This document shows, one piece after another, positions 32,199 through 43,141 of a stretch of 64,000 bases of DNA. A program made the translations under genes and the position numbers. How positions within the stretch are numbered: position 1 is the stretch's first letter; each line of letters starts with the position of its first letter. A model generated the notes under the pieces. It was not told the DNA's origin. It was given only the letters and a program-made list of their open reading frames with translations, and did no database searches. Location of the stretch: positions 2,604,001 through 2,668,000 of the forward strand of contig CM074697.1 in the NCBI GenBank assembly GCA_037367355.1, written 5' to 3'. Source of the stretch: Neoscytalidium dimidiatum. Lineage: Eukaryota > Ascomycota > Dothideomycetes > Botryosphaeriales > Botryosphaeriaceae.

Positions 32199-35100
32199 AG
32201 ATGATGTTTTTCCCGCTTTGAATTTTTTTTTTTTTTTACACATTGTGCATACGCCACACTGCCACACATAACCCCGGTGTAATGGAGCTAGGTTGATGAT
32301 CTGTACTGTAACATATACTACTATCTCTACGAAAGCATTGAACGAGCAAAGGATGATGGGAGGTAGGGAAAATGGAAGGGAAGGGAAGGGATTTTGAAGA
32401 GTTCCGCTCAGTTTTTGTTTTTTCGACCTTTTTTGTTCTCGATGATTTTCTAGAGAATCTAGACTACCTAAGAGAAGGGAAAGGGAGGGAGATGATTGTG
32501 AGGATGGGAGATACCTATTTTGTAATGCAAATACCCACTGTCTATCGACAATACTACTATTATATCAAAGCTTCCAGTCCCTCTCCGATCCTTGCTGCTG
32601 GTGAAATTAGAAAGATGAACATTCGATCCGCTGGCTTCCAACCGGCTCGATTTCTCTACTCAAACTTGTTCGGCGTTGCAACTGCTAATCACCATCCCCT
32701 AAATTTCCATGCTGGCCAGACCGTTGTTCTGGGTCCAAGCAATGGCCATGCAGTGTTCCAGAAATGTGGGGATCTGAAGTGACATGGACCATTCAAGCAT
32801 TCTGGGGCCTGTTGGGTAGGATCTCAAAGCTAATGTGCCTTAGCACAACAGATATCAGCCGACGCCTGGTTGCGATGACGACATTTGTCCGCGGAAAACA
32901 AAGTTTCCCCTGTTTCCCCGATTTGTCTCGGACATCAAGTTCCCTCTCCCGTGGCAAAAGCAGGTGATGTTGAACACAACATGACAGCGTTGCAACTGCG
33001 CCTATACTTCTGTCAAGATCCGATGAATGGTGGTGTAACAGGATGAAGGACGATGGCACGAGATCAGGCGAGCGCGCGCGCGCGAGTCAGCGCGTTCCTG
33101 TCCGCACTTCTTTGCGACTTCGGCGGGACCCGCATCCGACTCCACACACCTCTATTCTCTATCTCCGCAGCCCTCCGCCCCTCTGTCCCTCTCTCCGCAT
33201 CGCCGCTTTGCCTCCCACGTCGACGCTCGCTAGAGTCAAAGAGGATATTCCGCACTTCATGTCTCGCGACTTGCACTGTCACCCCGGGGAAGTGCCACCT
33301 GCCTCGCCGGTCAACGCCCCCAGATCCGCCCGGGCTGCGTACGTGTGACGCGTCGTCTCCGCGCTCTCGATGCTGAACTTCTTTTAAGACCCATCGCCAC
33401 TCGGCATCTCGCCATGCTTCATCATCTTTCCTTGGCTTCGATGAACATTTACTCAACGTGTCACGCCAGTATGGTTAAAAGAGTTGGGTAATGGGCGGAT
33501 GCTTGCGGCGAGGAACTCCCTTCCAACTGCGCTTGGCTCTTTTTCCCGTCACTACTCCCCGGCTTCTTTGCATCCCGGCCGATGTTGTTCGAAAAGGGAC
33601 ATGCCGAACTCCTCGCATCCGCGTCCCAGATTCGCATGACCGCCGTCTCCCCTGGCAGCTCTGGGCCATGACTTGGGTGGCTGGACTTTACTCGTGTTCC
33701 GAGGGTGACGCATCCGGGCTGTGAGGGTGCGTCAGCAATCGCGGTGAGGGGGGTGTGCCAAGGTTCGTGACCGGGAGTGAGGAACCGTAGGTGAGCGGAA
33801 ACGGATATGCTCTCCGGGGAATAATGCCGTGCTGGTAGCAGCAGCAGCAGCAGCAAGAAGAGTCATCTGGCCGTTCACCCGAGGTGAGGTGGTTTTTGCT
33901 ACGTGCCGTGAATCCTCGGCATATGAATCTCGCAACGTCGAATACGTGAATGCCTATTTCATCGCCGGAGCAGCTCCACCGGACCCACTTCGGCAATGCA
34001 CCGCAAGTAGCTGGCTGTCACTTGCATCGTCTCTCTTCTCTTCTTCCAACATCCCACTTTCTCTTCCGCCAGGTTGCCTCGTTAATCCGTTCTTTACGTG
34101 GCTGTGCCTACTGTTTGTAATCTGCGCAGTGTGTTCCAATGCCAGACAGAAGCCTAAAGATGCTGCTGTGACTATATAGGAAGGGGTTGTTTGAAGGAAT
34201 CCGTACGTCTCCAGCGCTGCGTACACTTCCAGTTCCTTCTCAGTTTCGTTGGCCTCATTCTTGCTCTATGTGCTACTGCAACAAGTGTGACGGCCTTCGT
34301 GTGGCCTCTTAACACAGCTACATGCTATGGCAGTCCGAACCTACAGCTGAAAAGAACATCTCTCTCATCCCACACGGAGTAGACTCGTTCCACAAATACT
34401 TTACCTTAGCTGCAGCCTTCCGGGGCCAGCTAGACCATCTGGCGAAGCAACCCCATAACAACCCATGGCTTCTGTTTCTCGCCTGGGTGAGCGCGGCATT
34501 CTTCTAAAGTCCATATCCCTTCTGGACGATTCGTCTCCAGTCCTATCTCTGAGGAACCAGAGACTCGGGCTGTCGAATTTTGTTATAACCGGTAACATGC
34601 TCATCCATTTCGCCACCGCCTTGCGCACTGGGCTCTTCTTCGCTCAAGGGGATGGTCATGTCAGTGCCTATAGATAAGTTACTATTATCCCATTCGCACA
34701 TGTAGGATGGCCAGGAGCAGGCCAACATGACTAAGCATAACAGCCGGACCCCTGGTAAAGGGACGAATTTCTTACAACAGATCTGGGGCAATCTTATATC
34801 AGTCCTTTCTTCTTACCGTGTGAGGACTATATTCTATTGAGAAGGGTCGAGTCCCTAACATTCAACCCATAATTTACATAGGGCCGAATACTCCGCATGC
34901 TCCATTTCCCTCGCCTCGCTGCGAATCCCTTGGATCTCTTCCCTTTGCTCCTTGACGGCCTTCTCTCTGCTTCTTATCCTTTTCCTCCTCCTCCATCCTT
35001 CTCGTCTCTCTACTTCTCTTTGCCTCTCCCCTCTTTAGCCCCACCGTGTCCTCCTTGCTTAGGCCCGCCTTCCTCCCTCCTTCGATCTTCTTCGATCTGC

Positions 35101-35940
35101 TCAAATCTTCCCGAGTTCTCATCTAAAAGAAAGTAGAGCGGTCCAGCGTCGAAACGCCCGAGCGTGTGTACAGATCGACAATGGACATGCCCGCGCCATT
35201 GAATTTCGCTCTCCCTTCTCGTGCATTTTCAATGAGTACGGCGTTCCGGCCGATCAGTCCTCTACTCTATTCCGGGACGGCACCTAGCAGAGCCACGATT
35301 TCATATTAACACCGATTTCTTAAGACAGTCCAGGTGGAGAAATAGAGCGGGATGCGCTTTTCGCGATCGGTTTACCTCTCTAGAGGACCCGACCAAGGGT
35401 TCGTTCTGTTTAGCTAACGTGCCGGGGAACGCGTCCACGGCTCCAGAGTTGTCGGGCATAGAAGCAAGGAGCGCAAATATTCCAAGATTCTAAGAAAGGC
35501 ATTCTACTTGTCTCGTAGATCTACCACTGGCGCTACTTTATTTCATTCACAATTGTGGTTTTGCGGCAGCGATGGAAGAGTGTAGGGGCGGGAGAGGATG
35601 GCCGGGAATGAATGTAGGGTCTAAGTTAGTAAGCGTCTTTCATCGCACTTCCAACCTCGGCTTCGACGCGCAGCCGGGTCCGGGTTCGGGTCCAAGTCCA
35701 GTTTTATGCGGGGTGTATCACTAACACAAGAGGAGGTGACCGTACGTGCAGAGTCGTGTTGAGTCTCAGCTTAACCGGGCAAGTCGAAACTAACCGAAAG
35801 GGGGGAGGGATGGGTAATCTTCGGCCCGTCGCCGGCCGCTCGTCATCTATCATCCATCATCCACCATCAGCCATCCACCCGGCCATCGACTTCGCCACGA
35901 CTCATGCTTTCGCAACTCCGCCGCAGCCTACCGCTCACAT
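32199..35940. other. 3.7 kb gene-poor stretch
   Basis: Begins with a T15 run (about 32223-32237) 25 bp after the transporter stop. No supported gene. 34890-35110 is strongly pyrimidine-rich like a promoter/leader, and is followed at 35181 by a 42-codon ORF (MDMPAPLNFALPSRAFSMST...) in a good start context but with no other support. Composition drops toward AT from about 35240 and the gene content becomes accessory from here on. Confidence 0.45.
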
Positions 35941-37354
35941 ATGGATCGCGCTGCCGTTCGAGTGTGGATAGATAACTGCTCGTCGCCCACGGTACATCCG
36001 CAGCCGCGTTCGCTCAAGCGCCGTCGCAGCCCTGCCGGCGACCGCCTGCCCATAACGCCGCCGTCCGATTCCGGCTCTGTTCCAGCAGGCTCCGAAACTG
36101 GCTCTGTGCTTTCGCCCTCGGTGTCAGGCACTCCATCGTGCAAGCGTCAGCGTTCCTCTGGGAGCTCGGACACGTCACGCTCCAGCATACCAACACTGCC
36201 GGCGCCCGCTACCGCAGCAACGTCCTTCACCCAAATGGCGTCTTCATATCGAGCGACACCCACCTTGTCCCTCCGGACATCCTCGCTGGCGCCCGTCGCA
36301 TACTAGATATGCAACGGGAGCTTGTGCCCGCGGAGCGGCTTGCCACGTGGTGCCGCGAAATAGTACTCGTACAGGACGAGCCTGAGGACGAGCTTGCTGA
36401 CACTCTTGGTAGGAAGCTTGAGGTGCTTCCACCCTCGGCCTACCATCAGGCCCTTGCGCGCCGGACTCGACAGCCCTTCAGTGACCTCGACGTGCTCCTG
36501 CCGCGCTGCTCGCTACCCCCTAGCCTTGCGAACGCTGTACCTCGCATCTCCACGCCCATTCCTGACGTCACCTACGGCCTACTCGAGCAGAGCTTCACCA
36601 GCGAGCAGATGGTGTTAATGACATGCCCCCCAATTTCGACCCTGGCACAACCTATTCCCGATCTCTTCTGGCCCTTCATGACCGTTGAATTCAAGGCTCA
36701 GGCCCGCGGCGGTACCATCTTCGCAGCAACCAACCGGTGTGCTGGCTCGGGTTCATCCATTGTGAAGGCTTTCCGCTCCCTAATCCAAGTCGTTTCGCCC
36801 ACACCTACTGTCGAGAAACGCCTTCTTGCCTCTGCCATTGCCTTTTCGTGTGCCGTCGATGGTCGTACCGCCGAACTATTTGTCCATACCGTCTCCGAAG
36901 ACGGCAAAACATACCATGTCTCGACCGTCGATCGGTATTTACTCGCTGACAGCTCCCACATTGCTCGCCTTTCCAAGCATGCTCACAACATTGTCGACTG
37001 GGGTGTTGGTGCACGGATGGACGCCGTTCGGGAGCTGCTCGATCTCCGGTGGGATAGCGCGAACCAGTCTCGGGATTTCGCACGGGAACATGGGTGAAGC
37101 ATTGCATAACAGTCACATACCATCCACATGTCCTGCCCGAAGCCCCCTACAGCCTAGTATTGGCTATTTTCACGGCCGAATATCTCTTCCGAGACCAGAG
37201 TAGACATGTCTTTACGAACGTCTCCGCCGTGAAGGCCAAAACAAACTGCACTGTCGTTTCAGCAGATAACGTCGTCCACCATCTACCATTTCGGAGGGTT
37301 ATTCCTGCGCGGACGGCATTGGCTGAGCGGCTCGAAGAAGGGAGAATCGAATAA
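35941..37354 (+). pseudogene. DUF7924-like PD-(D/E)XK-type protein, frameshifted
   Basis: Two long frames that should be one protein. The first (from ATG 35941) gives a Ser/Pro/Arg-rich N-terminus with basic patches (RSLKRRRSPAGDR, CKRQRS) and drifts into nonsense after about 36190. The second, open from about 36190 to 37097, carries YRSNVLHPNGVFI, PDVTYGLLEQSF, and FWPFMTVEFKAQARGGTIF followed by A-x-N-x-C-A-G-S-G. PD followed by E-F-K is the arrangement of restriction-like nuclease folds and matches my memory of the fungal DUF7924 family. A third open piece (37094-37354; ends TALAERLEEGRIE) appears to continue it after another frame change or a short intron. Lengths and order fit one 430-460 aa gene with one or two indels. 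It is either a pseudogene or affected by sequencing indels. The family's role is unknown. Confidence 0.55.
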
Positions 37355-37715
37355 AGAGACGGGCGCAATGGCATTATTTCATACTGGCGCAACATCCAAA
37401 GGATTGCCAAGCCGAGATTTGGACGATTTCATGTACAACTCTAACGTTAATTCACCTAACCTTAATGATAATGAAGTAAGTCTGGAGGTGTTGACTTTGG
37501 TTGTAATGTACTCGATGAATATAACGCGCTTGCGCTGTATCCGTCCGATTCATTATTTTTTAGTGCGCTTTGGCACTTCTAAAATTTAACAGAGAAGTCT
37601 GCAAATTTACACCTGGACGGAACTTGGCGGATGTGGTAAGAGCCTAGCGTTCCTTCAACGGGGCCAGCAAGTTTCAAGCTTACCGAGGATATTGTAGAAC
37701 CACCAGGCGGACGAT

Positions 37716-37724
37716 TATATAAAT
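37716..37724 (+). promoter_or_regulatory. TATA box of the LinD-like gene
   Basis: TATATAAAT lies 83 bp upstream of the ATG at 37807. The rest of 37355-37806 is AT-richer intergenic DNA without a recognisable gene. Confidence 0.6.
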
Positions 37725-37806
37725 GACCCCGCAGCAATTAACATACATTCAGATTTGAAGAAAAGGCTCCACATAAATCTTCTTTGGCAAAAGAGTAACT
37801 AAAGAC

Positions 37807-39715
37807 ATGACGACTACTGCAGAAGTTCAAACAAAACTTGGGAACGGCTCCTTCCAAGTCGAAACCAGCAGCCTTCCTACAAAGCTCCCGAATGACTTCC
37901 TATCAGATATTCCGAGGCTCACGCATGAACAGGCGGGCCACCTTCGCCATTTTCACAACCTAGCCACTCAACCTGACGGCGAGTGGCGCCACATGGGCTC
38001 GCAAGATCCTGGGCAGGAATGGCTTGATGCTTACCGTTACCAGTTGGCCACTATGGCCTACGCAGCCGGAGTCGCGCACTACCACAGGCTTTCGGCGCTT
38101 CGATCAGTCTTTAAGGCTTTGCTGGAGCAGCTCATTCACAAGATGCTGCGAAGAGAAGTCTGGGGATACTGGTACCTCACCAGCCAGAGCGGCAAGTTTG
38201 TCAATCCTGACCTGGTCGAACTACGCAAGCCGTGGGCCGATCCGAACAAGAAGGAGAACATCATGGTAAGCATTCAGCGTGATACGAATGGCGAGTTGCT
38301 TAGGCTTATCTGCTGTTTAGTATTCAGGACACCTACTTCTCATGGTTTCATTGCACGCAATGCTGTTCGATGACGACAAATATGACCAGCCGGATGCGCT
38401 GACCTTCAATTGGGACCCGATTTTCTGGGGCTTCGGGCCAGAGAAGTTCACCTACTCTCGAAGCGATCTCCAGCAGGCCATTCTTGCAGAAATGGAGAGG
38501 GAAGGATGGAAGGGAGTGTGTTGCGAGCCCAACTCTATCTTTGTGATATGCAATCAATTTCCGGTACGGTCCGTACGCAATCACAATACTCCGTGTCTGA
38601 CCTGATCACTCGTAGATCATCGCAATGCGCTACAATGATATTCGCCAGGGAACAGAAATCGTTGATGAAGTTCTGAAGAAATACACTGCAGCATGGGATG
38701 CGGTGAACGGGTTTGTGCAAGAAGACAAGCATATCGTCAGATGGTACATGGTCGAGCAAGACCGTGTGGTCCCGGGAAGTGTCAGTACTTCTGCCTGGTA
38801 AGTCGGCACTCCGACCCTGTAGCCCGTGTGCACAACTGCTAATCGCAAGAAGGGCAAGCGCTTTCATGAACAGCTGGAATTCGGAGTTCGTTCATTCTTT
38901 GTATCCAGATCAGTCTTTGGGCTTCTTGACTCATGCTCCCGATGGCCGGATCACTGTGAACGACGAAAGCGTGGCAGATACCATTCGTGCACTTGCCAAG
39001 AATGAGAACGCCGACCCGTATAGCTGGGACACGATGCAGAAGGCTCGGGAGATAGCAGCACAAGCTGAACCGAGACGGTCGCCACCCTACCAAAGCCCCA
39101 AGTTCGGTTACATTGCGAAATGGGTGTCAGAAGTAGCGGACCCCGCAACCTGCCAGGGGCTGCTGCTCCACGCAGACAAATTCCTTAATCCGCAGTGGGA
39201 GCGAGGTGGCCTTTTCTATCCTCGCAACACCATAAAGGCAGATGACAAGGGAAACTGGACTTCCGTGGACCCTTTTACCAGCAATGCTGCAATCGCTTAT
39301 GCACGCCTCAACGTTTCAGACGGGCAGAGAAAGATGTGGGAGCATCCCTGGCCGAAGGGCCACTCTCTTCACCGTCCTTTCGTGGACGGGCTGGGTTTGG
39401 ATTCAGATATTGACTTCCTGAGAGGAGTCTGGGAACCTGAGAAGAATGCAATGATTCTCACCATGCGCACTTGGGATGGATCGAAGAAGACGTAAGCATT
39501 CATTCAAATCGGGATCATAAGCTTAACTACTTACTACTTATAGTGCTCGGGCTCTTGTTCAGAACCTTCCCTCTGGCAAATACGGCATTTACAAGGATGG
39601 AATCCTCCTGAGCACGCATGATATTCCTGAACACGGCAACAAAATGGAACTGGTAATTGAAGTCGGGGCGGAGGAATCCAACATTGTGGTCCTGAAGGAG
39701 GTCTGCCGTAAATAG
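37807..39715 (+). CDS. Linalool dehydratase/isomerase-like protein (564 aa)
   Basis: Five exons: 37807-38265, 38321-38563, 38616-38797, 38853-39491 and 39544-39715, with introns of 52-55 bp; the total is 565 codons in one open frame. The sequence matches the fungal LinD-like family as I remember it: a segment ending in DGEWRHMGSQDPGQEWLDAY, then EVWGYWYLTSQSGKFVNPDL, YSGHLLLMVSLHAMLFDDD, FNWDPIFWGFGPEKF and CCEPNSIFVICNQFP. The second Cys of CCEPN and the Cys before NQFP are nine residues apart, the same spacing as the two catalytic cysteines (C171/C180) reported for bacterial LinD. Bacterial LinD interconverts linalool, geraniol and myrcene; fungal homologues are larger and occur in metabolite clusters, with mostly unknown substrates. 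There is no signal peptide, so it is probably cytosolic. A transcription factor gene follows on the same strand 334 bp later and may regulate it. Confidence 0.85.
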
Positions 39716-39938
39716 CTCGGCGCATCTCGACGAGTACTACTCATGTTCTATGCTAGCAGTGTGTAACTCTTTGGGAAACAAGCTCAACAATGGCGAAAGC
39801 CGAGGTAGAACCGGAACTATCCGCAAATCGAATGCGAGAACCCGTTAGTGTATGACAGCTTACCGTTTAGGGGAAAGACGTTGTACATAAGACCGAACTA
39901 GCAGAGCTGAATGCACGTGATATCCGCACACCGACGGT

Positions 39939-39945
39939 ATATAAC
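39939..39945 (+). promoter_or_regulatory. TATA box of the C2H2/Zn2Cys6 regulator gene
   Basis: TATATAA in the 334 bp gap between the LinD-like gene and the regulator, 105 bp before the ATG at 40050. The gap is big enough for an independent promoter, so the two genes are probably separate transcripts. Confidence 0.5.
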
Positions 39946-40049
39946 CCGTAAACCCGGGAGAAACCCCGCAAACTTGAGAATTTCGGCAGTCGGAAGTTAA
40001 CCCACCGCACCTTAATCCCTCTCCGCCCAGTCAGAAGCCAAAAAGGAAT

Positions 40050-42086
40050 ATGCCGATGAATCCTCTTAAATCGCAAAACCAATGTTTTGCTTGTAACAAA
40101 TCCTTTTCTACACGCAGTCATCTCCTTCGCCACACAGCCACGCGTACGGAACCCCCCTGGCGGTAACCGGAAAGACCAACTAATTCGCAGATAGATACCG
40201 GCCGACGCAGGACTGAATGTCCGTTCTGCGGGAAGAGCTTTTCAAGAGTGCAGGTAACCTGTGAGTCTTTGTTGCACCGGAACTGATGAAGACAAACAGT
40301 GACGTCGTTCGCCGACATATCCGCACCTGCGCGCCAGTCGACGAACGTGATGTCGTTTTACCAACAGCGAAACGTGGCAAAAAACGGACTGCATGTGAGA
40401 ATTGCAGAGAGATGAAGGCGTCATGTGATGGAGCAAAACCGTGTACCCGCTGCCGTCGTCAGAGCAGGTCATGTTCATACCCGCAGGCCAACATGAGCCA
40501 TTCTCAAAACCTATCGATGCCCTCTAATTCCAGGCAGAGTAGAGCGATTTCCCCATCAGTGGAATTTTTCCTGAGGTTCATCGATCCGTCGCATGGTAGC
40601 AACTCAGATGCAATTGTTGCAGAATCGTTTCCAGAGGATGATAATCAATTGTATCAAGGAAACTCGGCCGCTCGACCAGGTTTGGATCCCGAAAGTATCT
40701 CGTCCGGGATCCCTTTAGGAATTGATTATTGGTCCATCGACAACCCAGACTTTTGGCTTGACCCGGGTCAAGAAGTGCCAATTTTCCAGCCCCGGCGCGT
40801 CTCAGCCCCGATTGTGGCTGACGCTCGGATTGAAGAAATACTAGCTGCACTCTCTGACACACAACAAGCTCTAAATAAGATTTCCAAAGATAATGGACAA
40901 CAAGAATTCGACAGGAAACTTGCCGAATCTGTATTCACCTCCAACAATCTTCAGGTCTTTGTTGGTCAGTATTTTCGTCACGTGCATCCACGTAACGCGA
41001 TCATGCATCCGTCTTCTTTCAAATATAATACAGTCCAAACGCGTCTTCTACTAGCCGTTTGCCTCTTCGGATCGCTATATACGCCACCCAGTGACTCGAC
41101 CATCTCAGCTCGTTGCTTCTTCGACCTCGGGGAAGGGTATATTTTCAACCATGACATATTCAGACGCTCAGAGGAGGAATCCTCCGGAGAAAAGCAGCAG
41201 CGAGCCATTCCTTGGGCTGAGATTGAGATTATCCAAGCAGCACAAATCATTTTCACTCTACAAGGTGCTAGAAACCATGCCGCCACCCAGCGCAGGATAA
41301 AGATAGAACGCCTTCCGCCTCTGGTTGCTGGAGTACGTCAATCTGGCCTTTTTCACTTTAGACGCAATGCTCAAGTCTTTGATTTTGATGAGTACTTGAG
41401 AGATGAAGCATGTACCAGGTAAGATAAATCCGCTGACGCTGATTCTTAAATTTGTAAGCTCAAGACCTCCACAGGATAGCAAGCTGGATTTTCGTTATAG
41501 ATGCATATCATGTGGTTTTCTTCAACAATACGCCCCATATAGCACTATCAGAGGTGACTGGTGATCTCCCATCCCCGGGGGACTTTCTGGACATTGAGCA
41601 GCCAAAATGCCAGGCTGCTGAAGACCCGCATCTGTCAATCTCAGTGTTCATATCGTCACTTCTCAAAGAAATCTGGCCAGGTCCGCAGGACAGACTTTAC
41701 AGCTCCCTCTCGCCGCTACATATGTTCATCATGGTTTTCGGTGAGTGTCGCGATTTTCAGTTTGCACGATACAACACTTACAATGAATCTCAGCTCTCCT
41801 CTCCGTCGTCACAAGCATGAAGAAAAACATCATTACCGACATCGCTTCGGAGGCCCTCCTCCGCGCGGCTGACCGCTGGAAGCTTATCTGGGACAATGTC
41901 TTACGAAAAGAGGGAGTCGAGCAGCGCCAACTCCCGGGCTTTACGAAATATGCCACGGGATATTTGTGGCTAGCAAGAACAGTTGTGCACGCAGCTCGCG
42001 CGGAGGACATGGCTTGTCCGTATATGCAAGGGATACCCACCCATTCAACGAAGGACATGAACGATTTCGTGAGGATGTATGTATAG
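40050..42086 (+). CDS. Transcription factor with two C2H2 fingers, a Zn2Cys6 cluster and a fungal_trans domain
   Basis: Best model: exons 40050-40143, 40195-40247, 40292-41418, 41475-41740 and 41794-42086, giving 611 codons with no internal stop. Finger 1 (CFACNKSFSTRSHLLRH) gains its last histidine across the first splice, giving exact C-x2-C-x12-H-x3-H spacing. Finger 2 (CPFCGKSFSR...VVRRHIRTC) ends C2HC and is two residues longer than usual in this model, so the second intron (40248-40291, 44 bp) is the least certain part. A Zn2Cys6 cluster follows, CENCREMKASCDGAKPC to C-x2-C-x6-C, with exact C-x2-C-x6-C-x5-C-x2-C-x6-C spacing. The C-terminal half resembles the fungal-specific regulatory domain (FVGQYFRHVHPRNAIMHPSS; LLLAVCLFGSLYT). 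It is a nuclear DNA-binding regulator, probably of nearby accessory genes including the LinD-like enzyme (inference from adjacency). Confidence 0.82.
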
Positions 42087-43141
42087 GACATTTTTCTGTT
42101 TTTTTTTTTTTTTTCAATCCTTGGTCCGAGGCCTTGAATTATGCAGCCTTCAGTGTAATGAGAAAGGAGGCCTCGGGCCGGACCAGCAATGTACAGTACA
42201 ATACCGGACTCTATGTAGGTGTATATCGGCAATGACAGACCTCAAGCAACGGATGAGCTTCCAATCGTGAATGTGTTTTATTAAACCGCCGGACAAGAAA
42301 TGAGACGGCTGACGGACTCCCAGGAATTACGTGACATGTCAGACCAGTTCCGGCCATCCTGTCCGTCAATTGCTAATGTGCATTGACTTCGCAAGATAAA
42401 GATTTGTCAGATTTGGGGGTTGTTTACAATTGACAAATAAGCGGATGCGAAAGGGAGTCTTCAGCGCCTGTTGAGGGTTACACAATACTCGCTTGGGTAG
42501 CCTACCCCACTCCGCAACATATTAGTACAAAAACACCATGAGCTGCCACAGCCCAAGCCACTTCATCAAGAAAGACCTGCAGTCCGAACTCCACGCAGTT
42601 GGAGTCCCTCCGGTCCCACTCCGCCAGTAGTCGTAGTCCAAGGCACGGCGCTTCAAGCGTAGCTTTATAGGATATATTGGAAAGCAAGGGTATCGAAAGT
42701 TTGATTCTTCAAGGAGACTTCTGTACACCAACGATGACGAGCATCTTTCTGATTCGCCAATCGAGATAGGCGAAGATAAGAGCCGATCGTCGATTTCCTC
42801 AAGACTGCAAGGAGTCCACCCCTCAATTCCCCTCTTGCACCGCCGCCACGAAGCCCTCCATACCTCCCAGCCTCGCCGCTTTGGCCAACGCCAGCAACCA
42901 TAGCCGCCTACTGACTGAGAACAATCAAATAGAGCCACGGCACCGCCCTCCACACGACGTAAAGGGTACTGTAAGAAGGCGGCCCGCAGCAGCATATGCT
43001 ACTTCCGAGAAGACACCGCCGCAAGATCAGCCCTTCGATCGTTTTTTTTTTTTGAAAAAAAAAAAAACAAAGGAAAACAACCCCTTCCTTCCACCCGCCC
43101 ACCAAGCCATCCTGATCCACGCATCACCAGCCAACCAATCC
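42087..43141. other. 1.05 kb intergenic with a T12-G-A12 hairpin
   Basis: Starts with a T-rich run (about 42099-42114) just after the regulator's stop. At 43042-43066 there is T12, one G, then A12, a near-perfect hairpin, 75 bp before the next start codon. An upstream in-frame ATG at 42881 exists, but the frame from there reads through the hairpin as FFFLKKKK and looks untranslated. Confidence 0.5.

Noticed and set aside
31041..32267. 408-codon minus-strand ORF
   Set aside because: Exact shadow of the C-rich codons of the sugar transporter on the other strand.
37807..42086. Full biosynthetic cluster around the LinD-like gene
   Set aside because: No polyketide, peptide or terpene synthase, and no P450 or transporter adjacent; only the enzyme-regulator pair is supported.
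42881..43141. 87-codon N-terminal extension of the coiled-coil protein
   Set aside because: Runs through the T12-G-A12 hairpin as Phe/Lys runs and has no protein-like pattern; the ATG at 43142 is better.
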